The notes: generated by a model not told the origin, from the letters alone. 38,323 nt of DNA from Flavobacteriales bacterium (GCA_018609045.1 JABAYK010000018.1:1-38323), one strand, 5' to 3'; positions 17,084-26,049 are shown, numbered from the stretch's first letter. Program-made: numbers and translations.

Positions 17084-18934
17084 TTATTTTGATTCAAAAA
17101 TGATTGTTTTTTGGTTAGGGTAAACATTGTCATCTTGGTCTACATCGGCCAATCTTTGCGATGGATCGATAATTATACTTTGAATTTCATCAATATCATG
17201 TTCAATAGAAAAGGCATAATCAGGATAAACCCAAGGCCAATCTTCTAAAACTTCGAAAACAGTTTTGTTTTCATTGGTTTTTGCCCCTCTCATAACACGC
17301 AAAGGTATGTTGTAAAGTATTTCGGTACCATCGTTTAATATCACCGAAATATCTAATGGCATTGGGAAATCGCCTTTATTCTCAATGGTGATTTTTGTGA
17401 TTCCTGCATCGCAGTTTACACTTTTAATGGCATAGTTTATTTTGTTTGTTGAGGTAATGAAATAATCAAAGTACCAATCGAGTTCCATGCCTGAAGCTTT
17501 TTCCATAACCTTTTTAAAATCTACTGGTTTTGGATGTTTGAATTTCCATTGGTTGTAATAATTTTTCATGCCTTTAAAAAAGGCCTCGTAACCAATTACA
17601 TAACTTAACTGATGTAAAAATACTTGTCCTTTAGAGTAAGAATTTACCCCATAGGCAAAATTGGTTTGGTAATGATCGGCATGGGTTGTTAATGGTTCGT
17701 TTTTTCCAGATTCCATCAACCTGTAATAACCTCTGTATGCTCCAGCATGCGGATTAGGATTTCGGCCTCCGTAAATTTCATTTAAAACATAATCTTGAGC
17801 GTAGGAAGTAAAGCCTTCGTCCATCCATGGATATTTGCTTTCGTTGGTTGCCAAAGCGTGTTGATACCAAGAGTGTATTGCTTCATGTACCGTAACACTA
17901 ATTAAACCCTTAAGCGAAATTCTACCTACAATTAAAGTTGCCATCGGGTATTCCATTCCGCCATCTCCACCCTGAATTACTGAGTATTTTTTGTACGGAT
18001 ATTCTCCAAAAGTATTATTCATAATTTCGAAACACTGCACTGCATATTCAGGAAGTTTTTCCCAGTTTTCTTTGCAAGTATCTGCTTGGTAGAAAAAATG
18101 AATTTCAGTTCCGTTTGATGTTTTAGCTATTGTGTGGGTATAATCTGGGTCTGCAGCCCAAGCAAAATCGTGAACCATTTCTGCCTTAAATTTCCACATT
18201 AAGTTTTTAGAGTTTGGTCTTTTTACTTGGCTGTTTTCAATATAACCGTGGCCAATTTCAGTTTTGTTTTGTAAATAACCTGTTGCGGCAACTACATATG
18301 ATGAATCTAATGTGATGTTAACTTCAAAATTTCCAAAAACGCCATGAAACTCTCTACCAATGTATGGGTCTGAGTGCCAACCATCTTCATCGTATTCGCA
18401 TAATTTAGGATACCATTGGGTCATTGAATAACGAATTTCTTCTTTGTTATCTCTGCCCGATCTGCGTATTTGAATAGGAACTTGGGCGCTAAAATCCATA
18501 TTCAAAATTGTTTTTTTGCCCGGTAGTAATGGCTTGGCTAATTCAACTTCTAAAATAGTTCCCGAAATTTCATATTTGATTTTTTTACCATCTTGGGTTA
18601 GTCTATCAATTTTTTGATAGCCTATTTCTTCTGGTTTTAAAGCTGCTATTCTTGAACCTACCCTTGGGTCTGGGTCTTCAATGGTTCTTGAGCGAACATC
18701 CATCATACTACCTGGCTGAAAAGCATTAAAATAAAGGTGGTAAAAAACTTTGGTTAATGTATCAGGAGAATTGTTGGTGTAGGTTAATTCTTGTTTGCCT
18801 GTAAATTGATTTGTTTCAACATTTAGGTTGATATCCATTTTATAATTTACACTTTGCTGCCAATATCCATATTGTGCATTTACAGCTAGTGTGAAAGCCA
18901 AAAAAACTAAAACTGTGCTTGCTATTTTCTTCAT
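17084..18934 (-). CDS. Secreted M1-family metallopeptidase
   Basis: A 616-residue aminopeptidase-like protein with a signal peptide (1-20, ending AVNA). An N-terminal beta-saddle domain runs to about residue 230. The zinc site is HEAIH at 350-354, with the third ligand Glu373 exactly 18 residues further on in MDEGFTSY: the M1 pattern HExxH-x18-E. The exopeptidase loop is GGMEYP at 325-330, a variant of GxMEN. The C-terminal domain is short compared with full-length M1 enzymes. It should trim peptides in the periplasm or outside. First gene of the six-gene minus-strand run; a promoter match is directly upstream. Confidence 0.92.
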   Translation of the reverse strand: MKKIASTVLVFLAFTLAVNAQYGYWQQSVNYKMDINLNVETNQFTGKQELTYTNNSPDTLTKVFYHLYFNAFQPGSMMDVRSRTIEDPDPRVGSRIAALKPEEIGYQKIDRLTQDGKKIKYEISGTILEVELAKPLLPGKKTILNMDFSAQVPIQIRRSGRDNKEEIRYSMTQWYPKLCEYDEDGWHSDPYIGREFHGVFGNFEVNITLDSSYVVAATGYLQNKTEIGHGYIENSQVKRPNSKNLMWKFKAEMVHDFAWAADPDYTHTIAKTSNGTEIHFFYQADTCKENWEKLPEYAVQCFEIMNNTFGEYPYKKYSVIQGGDGGMEYPMATLIVGRISLKGLISVTVHEAIHSWYQHALATNESKYPWMDEGFTSYAQDYVLNEIYGGRNPNPHAGAYRGYYRLMESGKNEPLTTHADHYQTNFAYGVNSYSKGQVFLHQLSYVIGYEAFFKGMKNYYNQWKFKHPKPVDFKKVMEKASGMELDWYFDYFITSTNKINYAIKSVNCDAGITKITIENKGDFPMPLDISVILNDGTEILYNIPLRVMRGAKTNENKTVFEVLEDWPWVYPDYAFSIEHDIDEIQSIIIDPSQRLADVDQDDNVYPNQKTIIFESK

Positions 18935-18947
18935 GCAAAAATTTTTG

Positions 18948-18978
18948 CAAAACTAATAGGTTAAGCCATTTGTAAAAA
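18948..18978 (-). promoter_or_regulatory. Promoter match upstream of the M1 peptidase gene
   Basis: On the minus strand TAGTTTTG (18955-18948) matches TAnnTTTG; a T-rich TTTT (18978-18975) lies 19 nt upstream as a weak -33 element. The box ends 13 nt before the ATG, predicting a very short leader. Confidence 0.45.
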
Positions 18979-19021
18979 AAAGACTTGAGGAACGGTTTTG
19001 TGCTAGATTTTCTTTAGGGTT

Positions 19022-19056
19022 TCTTCACCTAAATTCATTTAGCTAAGGGGTGAAGA
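19022..19056. repeat. Hairpin beside the palindromic element
   Basis: TCTTCACC (19022-19029) pairs with GGTGAAGA (19049-19056); within the loop TAAAT (19030-19034) can pair with ATTTA (19037-19041). A T run follows on the plus strand, but no plus-strand gene lies upstream, so a terminator role is unlikely there. It may belong to the neighbouring repeat-like element. Confidence 0.45.
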
Positions 19057-19080
19057 GTCTTTTTAATTGAAGATATAATT

Positions 19081-19205
19081 CAGATGTCACATCGAGTGAT
19101 TTTTGAGGTACGAAAAAATTATATCGAGATGTGCTTTGAAAAAAGAATTTTGAAATGTTCTCGATATTACTTCCGCTGCGCTGCACAAATTCGAACTGAC
19201 ATCTG
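19081..19205. repeat. 125-bp palindromic repeat-like element
   Basis: The only gap over 300 nt (18935-19277) contains this element. Its ends are the inverted repeat CAGATGTCA (19081-19089) and TGACATCTG (19197-19205), extended by imperfect pairing around TCGA. An inner inverted repeat, ATATCGAGA (19121-19129) and TCTCGATAT (19159-19167), encloses a 29-nt centre. The layout resembles dispersed palindromic repeats I recall from Bacteroidota intergenic regions. It carries no transposase and no credible gene; the rest of the gap shows only the hairpin at 19022 and the promoter of the M1 gene. Confidence 0.65.
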
Positions 19206-19277
19206 TTTTCAATTATTGAGTTTCCCTGCCATTTAGGTAGGTTGGACATCGTTTTTCGCTAGTTCTTAAAAAACTCA

Positions 19278-20282
19278 CTAAAACATTTTCCCATCCAAAT
19301 TCAACCATTCTAAAGCTGCGCCAGAGAGTAAATCAAGTTTTTTATCATCTGGCCAATTCATAGAGTTTATTAGTTCACCTGGTTGTAATTCGCCTAAAGG
19401 AAAAGGATAATCAGTACCCAAAGCCACTCTTTTTTGGCCCATTAAATCAACAATATAATCTAACATGGTGGGGTCGTGCACCAACGAGTCTAACCAAAAT
19501 TTACCTAAATAATCCTTTGGGTTTATGGCATTGTCTATGGCGCACAAATCTGGGCGAACGTTAAATCCGTGTTCAATTCTGCCAATAGTTGCCGGAAAAG
19601 AACCTCCTCCATGAGCAAAAGCAACACGCAGTTTTTTAAATTTTTCGAAAACGCCACCAAATATCATAGAGGTTATGGCCAACGAAGTTTCAGCAGGCAT
19701 ACCTACCAACCACGGCAACCAATATTTGCTCATTTTGTCTTTTCCCATCATATCCCAAGGATGAACAAAAACAGCCATATCTAAATCTTGCATGGCTTCG
19801 TAAATCGGGAAAAGGTTTTCGTCGTTTAAATTCCAATCATTTATGTGCGAGCCGATTTCAACCCCAACCAAACCTATTTTTTTACAACGTTCTAATTCCT
19901 TAATGGCCAAATCAGGCGATTGCATCGGCAAGGTTCCTAAACCAATAAACCTTTTTGGAAAAAGACTTACAACCTCAGCAATATGATCGTTTAAAAATTT
20001 TGAAACTTCCAACGTATCTTTTGGTTTTGCCCAGTACGAAAACATTACCGGAACGGTAGATAGAACCTGCACATCAACATGATAATGGTCGCATTCTGTG
20101 GCACGGGTTGCACCATCCCAACAATTAGCTTCCACCTCCCTAAAAAATTGGCCATCTTTCATCATTTTGGCACAACAAGGTTTATGATGCTCAAGGTTTA
20201 TAAATCCACCGTAACCAAACTTCTCTTTAAAATTCGGAATGTTTTCGGGTAAAATGTGGGTATGGATATCAATGGTGAACAT
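19278..20282 (-). CDS. ACMSD-type amidohydrolase (aminocarboxymuconate semialdehyde decarboxylase)
   Basis: A 334-residue amidohydrolase-fold enzyme closely resembling 2-amino-3-carboxymuconate-6-semialdehyde decarboxylase, which diverts the kynurenine pathway away from quinolinate. Visible signatures: DIHTHILP with metal ligands His7 and His9, [58 protein letters not shown] and the metal Asp in [15 protein letters not shown]. These segments are so close to known ACMSD proteins that the assignment is firm at family level. No other tryptophan- or nitrobenzoate-breakdown gene lies nearby. Its start lies 14 nt inside yidD, so the two are probably translated together. Confidence 0.9.
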   Translation of the reverse strand: MFTIDIHTHILPENIPNFKEKFGYGGFINLEHHKPCCAKMMKDGQFFREVEANCWDGATRATECDHYHVDVQVLSTVPVMFSYWAKPKDTLEVSKFLNDHIAEVVSLFPKRFIGLGTLPMQSPDLAIKELERCKKIGLVGVEIGSHINDWNLNDENLFPIYEAMQDLDMAVFVHPWDMMGKDKMSKYWLPWLVGMPAETSLAITSMIFGGVFEKFKKLRVAFAHGGGSFPATIGRIEHGFNVRPDLCAIDNAINPKDYLGKFWLDSLVHDPTMLDYIVDLMGQKRVALGTDYPFPLGELQPGELINSMNWPDDKKLDLLSGAALEWLNLDGKMF

Positions 20283-20520
20283 GTGGTTTTGTTTTTTTTG
20301 GAACTGGGTCGTAACCCGATGGGCCCCAAGGTTGACATTTAGAAAATCGTTTAATTCCTAACCAAACGCCTTTAAATGCGCCCCAATCTTTAATGGCGTC
20401 TACAGTATAGGTGGAACAAGTTGGGGTAAATCTGCAATTGGCTCCAAACAAAGGCGAAATAGCACCTTGGTAAAATCGAACCAACAAAATAAAAAATGCA
20501 GAAAATACTTTGTTTAACAT
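20269..20520 (-). CDS. yidD: YidD membrane protein insertion efficiency factor
   Basis: An 83-residue protein with the compact YidD signature: an N-terminal amphipathic or hydrophobic helix ([21 protein letters not shown]), then [16 protein letters not shown] and [18 protein letters not shown] with the three conserved cysteines. YidD sits on the inner face of the membrane and aids YidC-dependent insertion. It is usually near rnpA and yidC; here it stands with the ACMSD gene, which it overlaps by 14 nt. The tail is basic and His-rich (KKTKPHVHH). Confidence 0.93.
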   Translation of the reverse strand: MLNKVFSAFFILLVRFYQGAISPLFGANCRFTPTCSTYTVDAIKDWGAFKGVWLGIKRFSKCQPWGPSGYDPVPKKTKPHVHH

Positions 20521-20586
20521 TTATGGGCTTTGGTAAGCTCACAAATTTAATGGTTTGAATTCATCAGAAGTTATCACATTTGCATT

Positions 20587-21360
20587 ATGGAATATATTCT
20601 TGTGCCTGCTGTTGCTTTGTTGGCTTCCATACTTACTTTTTTCTCGGGTTTTGGGTTGGGTACAATTTTACTACCCACCTTTTTGTTGTTTTACCCACCC
20701 GAAATTGCAGTTGCTTTAACGGCGATTGTTCATTTGCTAAACAACTTTTTTAAATTGGGTTTGGTAGGTAAATCAATTCATTATAAAACACTAATAAAAT
20801 TTGGAATACCTGCGTTAATTGGCGCTTTAATCGGAGCAGATATTTTGAGTTATGTCGCTTATTTTGAAGCTACCGGAAATACTTTTATTCTTTTTGGAAG
20901 ACAGTTAAATTACATCAACCTTATTATTGGAAGCTTACTAATTGTATTTGCCTTTTTTGAACTTTTACCCAAATTAAAAAATTGGCAATTGCCCAATAAC
21001 TTGCTTCAGTTTGGCGGATTTCTATCTGGATTTTTTGGGGGATTATCAGGTCATCAAGGTGCTTTACGTGCGGCCTTTTTGGTGAAAGTTGGGCTAGAAA
21101 AAACAGCTTTTATTGCCACAGGAGTTGCCATAGCTGTAATTGTTGATTTGGTTAGAATTACCATTTACGCCTTCAACTTTAAAGGAAGTTTTGCCGATTT
21201 AAACTTTAAAATTTTAGTCATTAGCGTTTTGGCTGCCTTTTTAGGAGCATACTTTGGCAAGAAATTGTTGCAAAAAACTACCATTTCCATTATTCAAACT
21301 GTAATAGGGCTGTTAATGATTTTGATGGGAGTTTTGATGATTTTAGGGATAATCAATTAA
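20587..21360 (+). CDS. TauE/SafE-family permease
   Basis: A 257-residue protein with about eight membrane segments and the two-repeat layout of the TauE/SafE (DUF81) family: a Gly-rich first helix (FFSGFGLGTILLPTF), a polar VHLLNNFFKLG segment, and the second repeat beginning GGFLSGFFGGLSGHQGALRAAFLV. Members move sulfite, sulfonates or other small anions; the substrate here is unknown. It diverges from yidD with 66 nt between the starts. No sulfur gene is adjacent. Confidence 0.88.
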   Translation: MEYILVPAVALLASILTFFSGFGLGTILLPTFLLFYPPEIAVALTAIVHLLNNFFKLGLVGKSIHYKTLIKFGIPALIGALIGADILSYVAYFEATGNTFILFGRQLNYINLIIGSLLIVFAFFELLPKLKNWQLPNNLLQFGGFLSGFFGGLSGHQGALRAAFLVKVGLEKTAFIATGVAIAVIVDLVRITIYAFNFKGSFADLNFKILVISVLAAFLGAYFGKKLLQKTTISIIQTVIGLLMILMGVLMILGIIN

Positions 21361-21429
21361 TTTGAACCTTTTAGTAAATCTAAATGTAATTTGAATTGTA
21401 AATCTGTTTATTTGCGCTTTAGAAAAATT

Positions 21430-21777
21430 ATGGTGAGAAATATTATCTACTTGTTTTTGCTTGTTGGATTTTTTGGTTGCACTCAATCAAACCCCGCTTG
21501 CGATTGGCAAAGTTTCGAAAGTTTGGGAAAAATTACTGAAGTAAAACCATACGTTGAAAATGGTGATACTTTGTATTCGGTTGCCATGAAGTTTAACAAC
21601 AGCAGTTTAAAAAACGAAACCCAATACTTAGAAAAGCTTCAAGACCTTAAAATTGACAAAATAATTCTTGAAAGAAATAGAATTCAAACTGGCATGAAGT
21701 ATAAATTCACTGTAAGCGAAAAGTTATCGGGAAATTGTAAATCGCCAATCATAACTTTTCATCATAACCTGAAGTAG
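21430..21777 (+). CDS. Small lipoprotein, function unknown
   Basis: A 115-residue protein. Residues 1-16 form a lipoprotein signal (MVRNIIYLFLLVGFFG) with the lipobox cysteine at 17, so it should be lipid-anchored. The rest is a small mixed alpha/beta domain without a family I recognise; a Cys at about 24 (PACDWQ) and one at about 104 (GNCKSP) may form a disulfide. I start at the ATG at 21430; a TTG 13 codons upstream would add a basic stretch before the signal and is less likely. Confidence 0.7.
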   Translation: MVRNIIYLFLLVGFFGCTQSNPACDWQSFESLGKITEVKPYVENGDTLYSVAMKFNNSSLKNETQYLEKLQDLKIDKIILERNRIQTGMKYKFTVSEKLSGNCKSPIITFHHNLK

Positions 21778-21782
21778 ATTGT

Positions 21783-21790
21783 TAAATTTG
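21783..21790 (+). promoter_or_regulatory. Possible -7 box (TAAATTTG) before meaB
   Basis: TAAATTTG fits TAnnTTTG and lies 63 nt before the meaB start. A TTTT at 21756-21759 is too far upstream (23 nt) for a good -33 element. Confidence 0.3.
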
Positions 21791-21853
21791 GGTTTTTAAA
21801 GACTCAAGGTTATCGCTTCAAACTACATCAATAAAAACATTCGCAGCAAGTTT

Positions 21854-22852
21854 TTGCAGAAAAAGCACAATCAAGTTGATATTAAATTGCTTGAAAGTGA
21901 AATACTGAATGGCGATATTAAATCCATCAGTAAAGCTTTAACTTTGATTGAAAGCAATTTACCCCAATACCATAATTTAGGAAATGAGTTGGTGAATAGC
22001 TTAACCAAACACAAAAAAAACTCACTTAGAATAGGTATTACGGGTGTACCCGGAGTTGGAAAAAGCACTTTTATTGAAGCACTTGGCGAGCACCTTTTAG
22101 ACCAAAATCACAAAATTGGCATTTTGGCAATAGACCCATCAAGCCAAAAAACAAAAGGAAGCATTTTGGGCGATAAAACCCGAATGGAAAATCTTTCGCA
22201 AAACACCAATGTTTTTATACGCCCTACTCCATCATCGGGCACATTGGGTGGCGTTGCCAAAGCCACACGCGAATCGATTACAATTTTAGAAGCAGCAGGT
22301 TACGATATTATTTTGATTGAAACTGTTGGCGTTGGCCAAAGTGAAATTTCGGTTGGCGCTATGGTAGATTTTTTCTTGCTCTTGATGATTCCGGGCGCAG
22401 GAGACGAGTTACAAGGCATAAAACGCGGCATTATGGAAATGGCGGATGGCATTGTAATAAACAAAGCCGAAGGCGAAAACGAAAAGAAAGCCATGTTGGC
22501 CAAAAATCAATTGGAAAATGCTTTGCATCTTTTCCCTTTGCCAGAAAGTAGCCAAGCAACAAGAGTAATGTTATGTTCTGCCTTGCACAAAAAGGCCATT
22601 GACAAAGTTTGGAAGGGAATTCAGGTTCACCTCAACAAAAACAAAAAATCAAATTATTTTGAACATCGCAGGGCCAACCAAGCAGTTTTTTGGTTTAAAG
22701 AAGCTGTAAAGCAAGAATTAGAAACCTCGTTTTTTCAAAACGAAATTGTAAAAGCAAATTGGCAAAACTTCGAAGAAGATGTGGCCAACCAAAAACTGAG
22801 TCCGTTTTCTGCTGCCAAGCAAATAATTGAAAAACAAACCCCGAAACAATAA
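21854..22852 (+). CDS. meaB: MeaB-like GTPase (mutase chaperone), altered NKxD motif
   Basis: A 332-residue G3E GTPase of the MeaB/ArgK family, which guards methylmalonyl-CoA mutase by gating cofactor loading and release of damaged cobalamin. Motifs: Walker A GVPGVGKS at 64-71, LAIDPSSQKTKGSILGDKTRM, ETVGVGQSE (G3 region, about 156-164), and the G4 site, which reads NKAE at 203-206 where NKAD is usual. The C-terminal helical arm drives dimerisation. Length is normal. No ATG lies at the expected start, so the TTG at 21854 is the best start. The mutase genes are about 16 kb away on the other strand. Confidence 0.92.
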   Translation: MQKKHNQVDIKLLESEILNGDIKSISKALTLIESNLPQYHNLGNELVNSLTKHKKNSLRIGITGVPGVGKSTFIEALGEHLLDQNHKIGILAIDPSSQKTKGSILGDKTRMENLSQNTNVFIRPTPSSGTLGGVAKATRESITILEAAGYDIILIETVGVGQSEISVGAMVDFFLLLMIPGAGDELQGIKRGIMEMADGIVINKAEGENEKKAMLAKNQLENALHLFPLPESSQATRVMLCSALHKKAIDKVWKGIQVHLNKNKKSNYFEHRRANQAVFWFKEAVKQELETSFFQNEIVKANWQNFEEDVANQKLSPFSAAKQIIEKQTPKQ

Positions 22853-22936
22853 TCTATTTAAAGGTCAATATTTAAGATTGATTATTCTTGGGATTTTAAA
22901 ATAGAATTCTAATGATTAGTTATTTATTAATTTGAC

Positions 22937-22969
22937 TTTGCTTCAAAACCAAAATCAATGCTATTTTTA
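22937..22969 (+). promoter_or_regulatory. Possible promoter of the GH3-family gene
   Basis: TTTG (22937-22940), 21 nt, then TATTTTTA (22962-22969), one mismatch from TAnnTTTG. It would give a leader of about 30 nt before the ATG at 23006. Confidence 0.35.
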
Positions 22970-23005
22970 GGGCTGAAATAAGATTCGAAAATTGATTAGT
23001 AGCGT

Positions 23006-24526
23006 ATGAAAATATTAAATTCTGTTTTAGGTTGGGCCATGCAAAAGCGAATGCATCAAATTGAGCTTTTCATGAAGTTTCCACACCAAGTACAGGAGGA
23101 GTTGCTCGAAAAGTTGGTTAATACAGCTAAAAATACCGAGTGGGGAAAAAAATATGATTATAAATCCATCAATAATTTAGATGAATTTAAAAACCGAATT
23201 CCCATCCAAGATTACGATAGTTTAAGAGAGTATATATTGCGTGTTAAACATGGCGAGCAAAATGTTTTGTGGCCATCAGAAATAAAATGGTTTGCAAAAT
23301 CATCAGGTACAACTTCAGATAAAAGCAAGTTTATTCCCGTAAGCAAAGAAGCTTTAGAAGATTGCCACTACAAAGGCGGAAAAGATATGTTAGCGCTTTA
23401 TTACAAGCAATATCCTGAAAGCATGCTTTACTCTGGTAAAGCTTTGGTGTTGGGAGGAAGCTCAGAAGTTAATCAGTTTAGCAAAGATTCATATTACGGA
23501 GATTTATCTTCAATCATCATAAAAAACCTACCCTATTGGGCTGAGTACGTTCGAATTCCAAGTAAAGAAACCGCCCTATTACCCAAATGGGAAGAAAAAA
23601 TTGAAAAGGTGGCACGAGAATCGATGCATGAGGATGTAACCAACATTACTGGTGTACCTACCTGGCTAATTTTATTAATGAAAAGAATTTTAGAGATTTC
23701 TGGAAAAAGCAACATGCTTGAAGTTTGGCCGAACATGGAATTATATATTCATGGCGGAGTTAGCTTTAAGCCTTACCAAACAACCTTTCAAAACTTTTTT
23801 CCTTCTGATAAAGTAAATTATTTAGAAACGTATAATGCCTCAGAAGGATTTTTTGGCATTCAAGACCGATTTGAAAATAATCCTGAAAAGGAAATGCTTT
23901 TGATGCTTGATTATGGTATTTACTATGAGTTTATGCCCATGGATGAATATGGAAAAGAAAATCCTAAAACGCTCACTCTGCATGATGTGAAAATTGGCGA
24001 AAACTATGCAATTATTATTTCTACCAATGGAGGTTTATGGCGCTATATGATTGGTGATACTGTTAAATTTACCTCTCTCGATCCATTTAGAATTATTGTT
24101 TCAGGCAGAACAAAATACTTTATAAATGCTTTTGGCGAAGAAGTAATTGCCGATAATACAGACAAAGCTATTGCTCATGCTTGCGAAAAAACTAATGCTA
24201 TTGTAAAAGAATATTCGGTTGCACCCATTTACTTAAACAACAAAGAAAAAGGTGCCCACGAATGGGTTATTGAATTTGACAAACAACCTGAAAATATCGA
24301 ATTTTTTAGTAGCTCTTTAGATACTTATTTAAAAGCCATCAATTCAGATTATGAAGCCAAGCGTTACCAAGATTTAGCCTTAACCGAACCCAAAATTCAT
24401 ATTGCACCTGAAGGAACTTTTTACCTTTGGTTAAAAGAAAAAGGTAAATTAGGAGGCCAACACAAAGTTCCAAGGTTATCTAACAACAGAGATGTAATGG
24501 ATTCATTATTAAAATTAATTTCATGA
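23006..24526 (+). CDS. GH3-family acyl-adenylating protein
   Basis: A 506-residue member of the GH3 family, named after plant enzymes that join amino acids to auxin or jasmonate by way of an acyl-AMP. Visible motifs: WFAKSSGTTSDKSKFIPVS (residues about 94-112, the ATP-binding S/T-rich loop), LETYNASEGFFGIQD (about 275-289) and a C-terminal domain with GRTKYFINAFGEEVIADNTD (about 368-387). Bacterial members are common in Bacteroidota but their substrates are unknown. It overlaps the following secreted-protein gene by 4 nt (ATGA), implying an operon. Confidence 0.92.
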   Translation: MKILNSVLGWAMQKRMHQIELFMKFPHQVQEELLEKLVNTAKNTEWGKKYDYKSINNLDEFKNRIPIQDYDSLREYILRVKHGEQNVLWPSEIKWFAKSSGTTSDKSKFIPVSKEALEDCHYKGGKDMLALYYKQYPESMLYSGKALVLGGSSEVNQFSKDSYYGDLSSIIIKNLPYWAEYVRIPSKETALLPKWEEKIEKVARESMHEDVTNITGVPTWLILLMKRILEISGKSNMLEVWPNMELYIHGGVSFKPYQTTFQNFFPSDKVNYLETYNASEGFFGIQDRFENNPEKEMLLMLDYGIYYEFMPMDEYGKENPKTLTLHDVKIGENYAIIISTNGGLWRYMIGDTVKFTSLDPFRIIVSGRTKYFINAFGEEVIADNTDKAIAHACEKTNAIVKEYSVAPIYLNNKEKGAHEWVIEFDKQPENIEFFSSSLDTYLKAINSDYEAKRYQDLALTEPKIHIAPEGTFYLWLKEKGKLGGQHKVPRLSNNRDVMDSLLKLIS

Positions 24527-25317
24527 AAACTTACCTATCGGTTTTTCTACTTTTATTTATAAGTTCAATAGGTTTTTCTCAAAAGCCTCCAAAACTCGTA
24601 GAATCTTTTAATTATACCGGCCAAAATATAGAAGCCGACCAAGTAGGAAACCTCTACATCATAAACAAAGAAGAGTTAACCCAACTAAACCAAAAAGGAG
24701 AGGAATTAAATCGTTACAGCAACAAACAATTGGGCGATATTTCATTTTTAGACATTTCTAGTCCGCTTAAACCATTATTGTTTTACAAAAACTTATCACA
24801 AATAGTTTATCTTGACAATAGGCTTTATCCTCGCTCTGAGCAAATTTCTTTAGAGCAACTAGGTTATCCGCAGGCAACACTAGTTTGTTCATCGTATATG
24901 AATGGTTTGTGGATTTTTGACCAGGTTGAATTAAGCATAACTAGGCTAGACCGAACTGGTGCTCAAACTGCAAAAGTTATCAACCTAAATCAAGTTTTGG
25001 GAGTAGAGTTAAACCCGAATTTTATGTACGAAAAGTACAACAAACTATACCTAAACGACCCAAAATTAGGCATATACGTTTTTGATGTTTATGGCAACTT
25101 TGCCAAAAAAATTCCTTTAGCTGGTTTACCTAAATTCAAAATAGACAACAACCTAATTTACTTTCCATCTAACAACGATTTGGTTTTATACGACCAAGTT
25201 GGCTTTACAGAAACAAGATTAAAACTTCCAATTGGTAAATTAAAAGACCTTTATTTAAGTGGAAATAATTTGTGGCTACTAACCTCTGATGGTTTATTTC
25301 ACTACTTATACCAATAA
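24523..25317 (+). CDS. Secreted beta-propeller-like protein
   Basis: A 264-residue protein with a signal peptide (1-19, ending GFSQ). The rest is made of short beta strands with repeats such as VGNLYIINKEE, NKLYLNDPKLGIYVFDVYG and NLIYFPSNNDLVLYD, consistent with a small beta-propeller. I do not recognise a named family or function. Its ATG overlaps the GH3 stop by 4 nt, so it is translated from the same message. Confidence 0.72.
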   Translation: MKTYLSVFLLLFISSIGFSQKPPKLVESFNYTGQNIEADQVGNLYIINKEELTQLNQKGEELNRYSNKQLGDISFLDISSPLKPLLFYKNLSQIVYLDNRLYPRSEQISLEQLGYPQATLVCSSYMNGLWIFDQVELSITRLDRTGAQTAKVINLNQVLGVELNPNFMYEKYNKLYLNDPKLGIYVFDVYGNFAKKIPLAGLPKFKIDNNLIYFPSNNDLVLYDQVGFTETRLKLPIGKLKDLYLSGNNLWLLTSDGLFHYLYQ

Positions 25318-25410
25318 CCTAAAATTGTTGATATTTATTAATAATTTGGGGCTTTTTTAAAGGCTTTTAAAAATCGAAATACTTACTTTAGCCAAGCTAA
25401 AATTTAAGCT

Positions 25411-26025
25411 ATGCATATTGCTATTGCAGGAAACATTGGATCAGGTAAAACTACCTTAACAGAATTACTTTCAAAACATTATAAATGGGAAGCTCATTTT
25501 GAAGATGTGGATGACAATCCATACCTTAATGACTTCTACAGGGAAATGCAACGTTGGAGCTTTAACCTTCAGATATACTTTTTGAACAGTAGGTTTAATC
25601 AAATTCTAGATATTAGAAACGAAAAAAAATCTGTGATTCAAGATAGAACCATATATGAAGATGCATACATTTTTGCACCAAACCTTCATGCCATGGGTTT
25701 AATGACCACAAGAGATTTCGAAAACTATTTCTCTTTGTTCAACTTGATGGATAAGTTTATTCAAGCTCCTGACTTATTAATTTACCTTAGAGCAAGTGTT
25801 CCTACTTTGGTTCATCAGATACAAAGCAGAGGAAGAGAATACGAAGAGGCTATTCGTTTAGATTACTTAAAGAGATTAAACGAAAGGTACGAAGCCTGGA
25901 TTTCTACTTATGATAAAGGCAAGTTACTTATCATTAATGTAGATGATAACAACTTTAGAGACAACCAAGAAGATTTAGGCAAAATCATGAATAAAATAGA
26001 TGCTGAATTGCATGGCTTATTTTAA
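25411..26025 (+). CDS. Deoxynucleoside kinase
   Basis: A 204-residue cytoplasmic kinase of the dNK family, which phosphorylates deoxynucleosides for salvage. The P-loop is GNIGSGKT at 7-14; EDVDDNPYLNDFYREMQRW holds the substrate-side Glu; QDRTIYEDAYIFA contains the DR(S/T) signature; RGREYE is part of the lid. Base specificity cannot be read. A second copy begins at 37933. The A/T-rich leader has TACTTTAG at 25384, one mismatch from the -7 consensus. A terminator follows at 26050. Confidence 0.92.
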   Translation: MHIAIAGNIGSGKTTLTELLSKHYKWEAHFEDVDDNPYLNDFYREMQRWSFNLQIYFLNSRFNQILDIRNEKKSVIQDRTIYEDAYIFAPNLHAMGLMTTRDFENYFSLFNLMDKFIQAPDLLIYLRASVPTLVHQIQSRGREYEEAIRLDYLKRLNERYEAWISTYDKGKLLIINVDDNNFRDNQEDLGKIMNKIDAELHGLF

Positions 26026-26049
26026 ATAATCAATCAACTAATAATAATT

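Noticed and set aside
19043..19249. A 68-codon minus-strand frame in the gap before the ACMSD gene
   Set aside because: It lies almost wholly inside the palindromic element and the hairpin, has no family resemblance, no start context, and composition set by the inverted repeats.
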